A stretch of 64,000 nucleotides of DNA from an uncultured Myxococcales bacterium (GTDB lineage: Bacteria; Myxococcota_A; Polyangia; Polyangiales; Polyangiaceae), in NCBI GenBank assembly GCA_937949945.1, contig CALFEQ010000138.1:1-64000 (forward strand). The letters are read 5' to 3'. The position numbers were made by a program, and so were the translations under genes. The notes under the pieces were generated by a model. That model made no database searches. It was not told the DNA's origin and worked only from the letters and a program-made list of their open reading frames with translations. The stretch's first letter is position 1; each line of letters starts with the position of its first letter. Positions 62,548 through 64,000 of this stretch are shown here, one piece after another.

Positions 62548-62943
62548 TTACGGCATTCTCGCGCTTGCTTTGCCCACGACGAAGCGGACGCGCCCGCGGA
62601 GCCGCTCGCCGTCGCTGGCCGTGATGTCCCAGCGAACGACGTAGCCCCCGCGGCCCTGGTCGGGCACAGCGATCGAAAGCTCCTCGAGCGGATCGGCACC
62701 GCTGCCCTCGATGACCAGCGACGACGTTCCCGTCGGACCGACGAGCGAGATCTTCGTGACCCGACTGTCGATCGGCTTCGAGAAGCGCACGCGGACGCGA
62801 TCGGGAGGACGCTCGACGACGGCGCCGTCCGCCGGCACCACGTCGACCACGCGGGATTGAGCGCCGCGCGCATCCCACCCCGCGGCGAGGACGACGGAGG
62901 TGGCGGCGAGGGCGAGCATTCTCTTGGTACTGCCGGTCTTCAC
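62548..62943 (-). CDS. CopC-like periplasmic protein lacking copper ligands
   Basis: 131 residues from the GTG at 62943. Signal LALAATSVVLAAGWDARGAQ. CopC fold: VVDVVPADGAVVERPPDRVR, VRFSKPID, and WDITASDGERLRGRVRFVVG. True CopC begins His-Ala after cleavage and ends with SxDGHxxxG; here the first is Gln-Ser and the second is DGE. Both copper histidines are therefore absent, so a non-copper role is likely. Confidence 0.85.
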   Translation of the reverse strand: MKTGSTKRMLALAATSVVLAAGWDARGAQSRVVDVVPADGAVVERPPDRVRVRFSKPIDSRVTKISLVGPTGTSSLVIEGSGADPLEELSIAVPDQGRGGYVVRWDITASDGERLRGRVRFVVGKASARMP

Positions 62944-63087
62944 GAGAGGGCCCGCAGTGCAACGGCTGCGCCCTCGCGCGAGAGAACACGGTCGCCGGCA
63001 GGCACGGCGTCGCGTGACGCCGTGCCGTGCCCTCGCGACCGCGCGCCTTTCGCCGCGCACGCACCGCGGCGCGAGACCAGCCCGCTC

Positions 63088-64000
63088 TCATCGAGCAGCC
63101 ATCGGCGAGGGTTCTCCCGCCGACGACAGCGCGTGCCGCGCGACCGCGCGCACCTCGGGGTCCGGATCGTTCTTCGCCGCCCAGGCGATCGCCTCGCCCG
63201 CGCCCTCGATCTTGTCCGCATGCCTGACGACGAGGGCGAGCGCTTGGTTGCGGACCGCCTTCGACGGGTCGGTGCGGAGCACCGCGAGGATCACCTCGGC
63301 GAACGCGCGGATGTCGCGGAACGAGATCGCGGTCAGCACGGCGATGCGCACGCGCGGCTCGGGGTTCGTCACGAGTCCGGCGACGAGGAGCTCGTCGACC
63401 TCGGCCCCCGCGATGAAGCGGAGCGCCCCGTACGCGGCCGCGCGGATCTCCCAGCTCTCGTGCGTGAGGTATCGCTGAATCACCGGGAGGGCACGCGGAT
63501 CGGCGGCGTTGCCGATCGCCTCGAGGTAGAGGACGACGTCGCCCACCGTGGTCGCGCCCTCGAGCAGCGCGAGGAGCGTGTCGAGCGCGGAGCTCGCGGC
63601 GGCCGGCTCGCTGGCGCGCACCTCGCGGATCTGATTGCCGAGCGCCAGCGTGCTCGCGCTGCGCTGAGCCGGATCGCTCGAGCGGATCCCCGCCTCCGTC
63701 GCCTTCATCGCCTCGGGCGTGGGGTTCGGCGAGAGGCCGAGCCCCACGACGGCACCGACGCGCGTCTCCGACGGTGCCTCGCTCGCACGCATCACCGATA
63801 CGAGCGCCCGCTGCGCCTCGGGCGTCCCCGCCGCGCTGAGGCCGCCGACGATGATGCGCGAGGTCACGTCGTGGGGCCGCTTCAGTACGGCGTCACGCGC
63901 CTCCGCGGCGGCCTTCGGATCGAGGCGGAACAGCGCCTCGAGACGCGTCAGCATCACGTGCGCCCGCCGCTGATCGTCCCTCGATTCGGGCGAGAGCGAC
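63088..64000 (-). CDS. HEAT-repeat protein (partial, N-terminus off the right edge)
   Basis: The frame is open to the window edge, with coding-quality sequence before the first Met (ESRDDQRRAH), so the true start lies beyond. At least six HEAT units of about 30-35 residues are visible, for example PDVTSRIIVGGL-like pairs and ALPVIQRYLTHESWEIRAAA, AVRNQALALVVRHADKIEGA. These alpha-solenoids bind proteins; often they pair with phycobilin-type lyases or scaffolds. Function unknown. Confidence 0.85.
   Translation of the reverse strand, partial: SLSPESRDDQRRAHVMLTRLEALFRLDPKAAAEARDAVLKRPHDVTSRIIVGGLSAAGTPEAQRALVSVMRASEAPSETRVGAVVGLGLSPNPTPEAMKATEAGIRSSDPAQRSASTLALGNQIREVRASEPAAASSALDTLLALLEGATTVGDVVLYLEAIGNAADPRALPVIQRYLTHESWEIRAAAYGALRFIAGAEVDELLVAGLVTNPEPRVRIAVLTAISFRDIRAFAEVILAVLRTDPSKAVRNQALALVVRHADKIEGAGEAIAWAAKNDPDPEVRAVARHALSSAGEPSPMAAR

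Overview
The window is about 68-70% GC, densely packed and rich in GTG starts. It encodes many lipoproteins with Gly/Ser/Asp-rich linkers, Hanks-type protein kinases, an FHA/sigma-54 activator, astacin proteases, Kazal-like and lamin-tail lipoproteins and a TPR/PEGA-type protein. That mix is characteristic of a large-genome soil myxobacterium (phylum Myxococcota, probably class Polyangia). The taxon is inferred from gene content only; there is no rRNA here. No tRNA, rRNA, prophage or biosynthetic gene cluster was seen.

Layout. 1-5275 (minus): a tight operon of a zinc-ribbon/TerB-like protein, a MoxR AAA ATPase, a TM2-DUF58 protein and a membrane protein that runs off the left edge. 5763-8082 (minus): a Ser/Thr kinase with HGD in its catalytic loop, then a TPR/PEGA-like membrane protein. 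8.3-16.2 kb: a small HNH protein, a Cys-rich lipoprotein, a PAP2 phosphatase, a Tyr/Gly-repeat lipoprotein, an HD hydrolase, a 956-residue M16 protease, a zinc-finger protein and an Hsp20 with an aromatic repeat linker. 16.2-22.5 kb: a DUF4377 lipoprotein between arrays of 7-bp repeats, then two convergent astacin proteases. The minus-strand astacin carries an apparent beta-propeller-like insertion in its catalytic domain and is last in a lamin-tail/unknown/astacin operon. 22.7-26.7 kb: an OmpA-like lipoprotein with a textbook terminator, small zinc and VOC proteins and a Spy-like periplasmic protein. 26.2-29.4 kb: a divergent STAS / KaiC-like ATPase / SpoIIE-type PP2C phosphatase module, which looks like a partner-switching circuit. 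29.5-32.5 kb: a Kazal-like lipoprotein, a second Hsp20, a lipoprotein and an AhpD-like protein. 32.5-34.6 kb: a Big_5/DNRLRE cell-surface gene broken by a frameshift. 34.8-42 kb: a 1247-residue kinase-ATPase-TPR regulator, convergent with an FHA sigma-54 activator; then a vWA lipoprotein and an Rnk/GreA-like factor. 42.2-43.8 kb: a tandem-duplicated PH-like membrane gene whose first copy has an in-frame amber stop. 43.9-50.2 kb: a LamG-like lipoprotein and an RND efflux operon, divergent from a LysR gene across a perfect T-N11-A operator. 50.2-52.1 kb: an accessory locus of about 2 kb with a ~60-bp-period palindromic repeat array, a second 37-bp repeat array, inverted copies of the repeat core, and a Y1 (IS200/RAYT-like) transposase. 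52.2-64 kb: an OmpA-like lipoprotein, glutathione transferase, small conserved proteins, an amino-acid-type binding lipoprotein, an RRM protein, a MutS-like ATPase operon, a methyltransferase, a LamG-like lipoprotein, a CopC-like protein lacking copper ligands, and a HEAT-repeat protein cut by the right edge.

The most unusual observations are the transposase with its probable REP/REPIN array (50.2-52.1 kb), the KaiC/SpoIIE/STAS circuit, the astacin with an embedded repeat domain, the Hsp20 with FYTSPWR repeats, and two genes broken by single lesions (a frameshift at about 34.33 kb and an amber codon at 42662).
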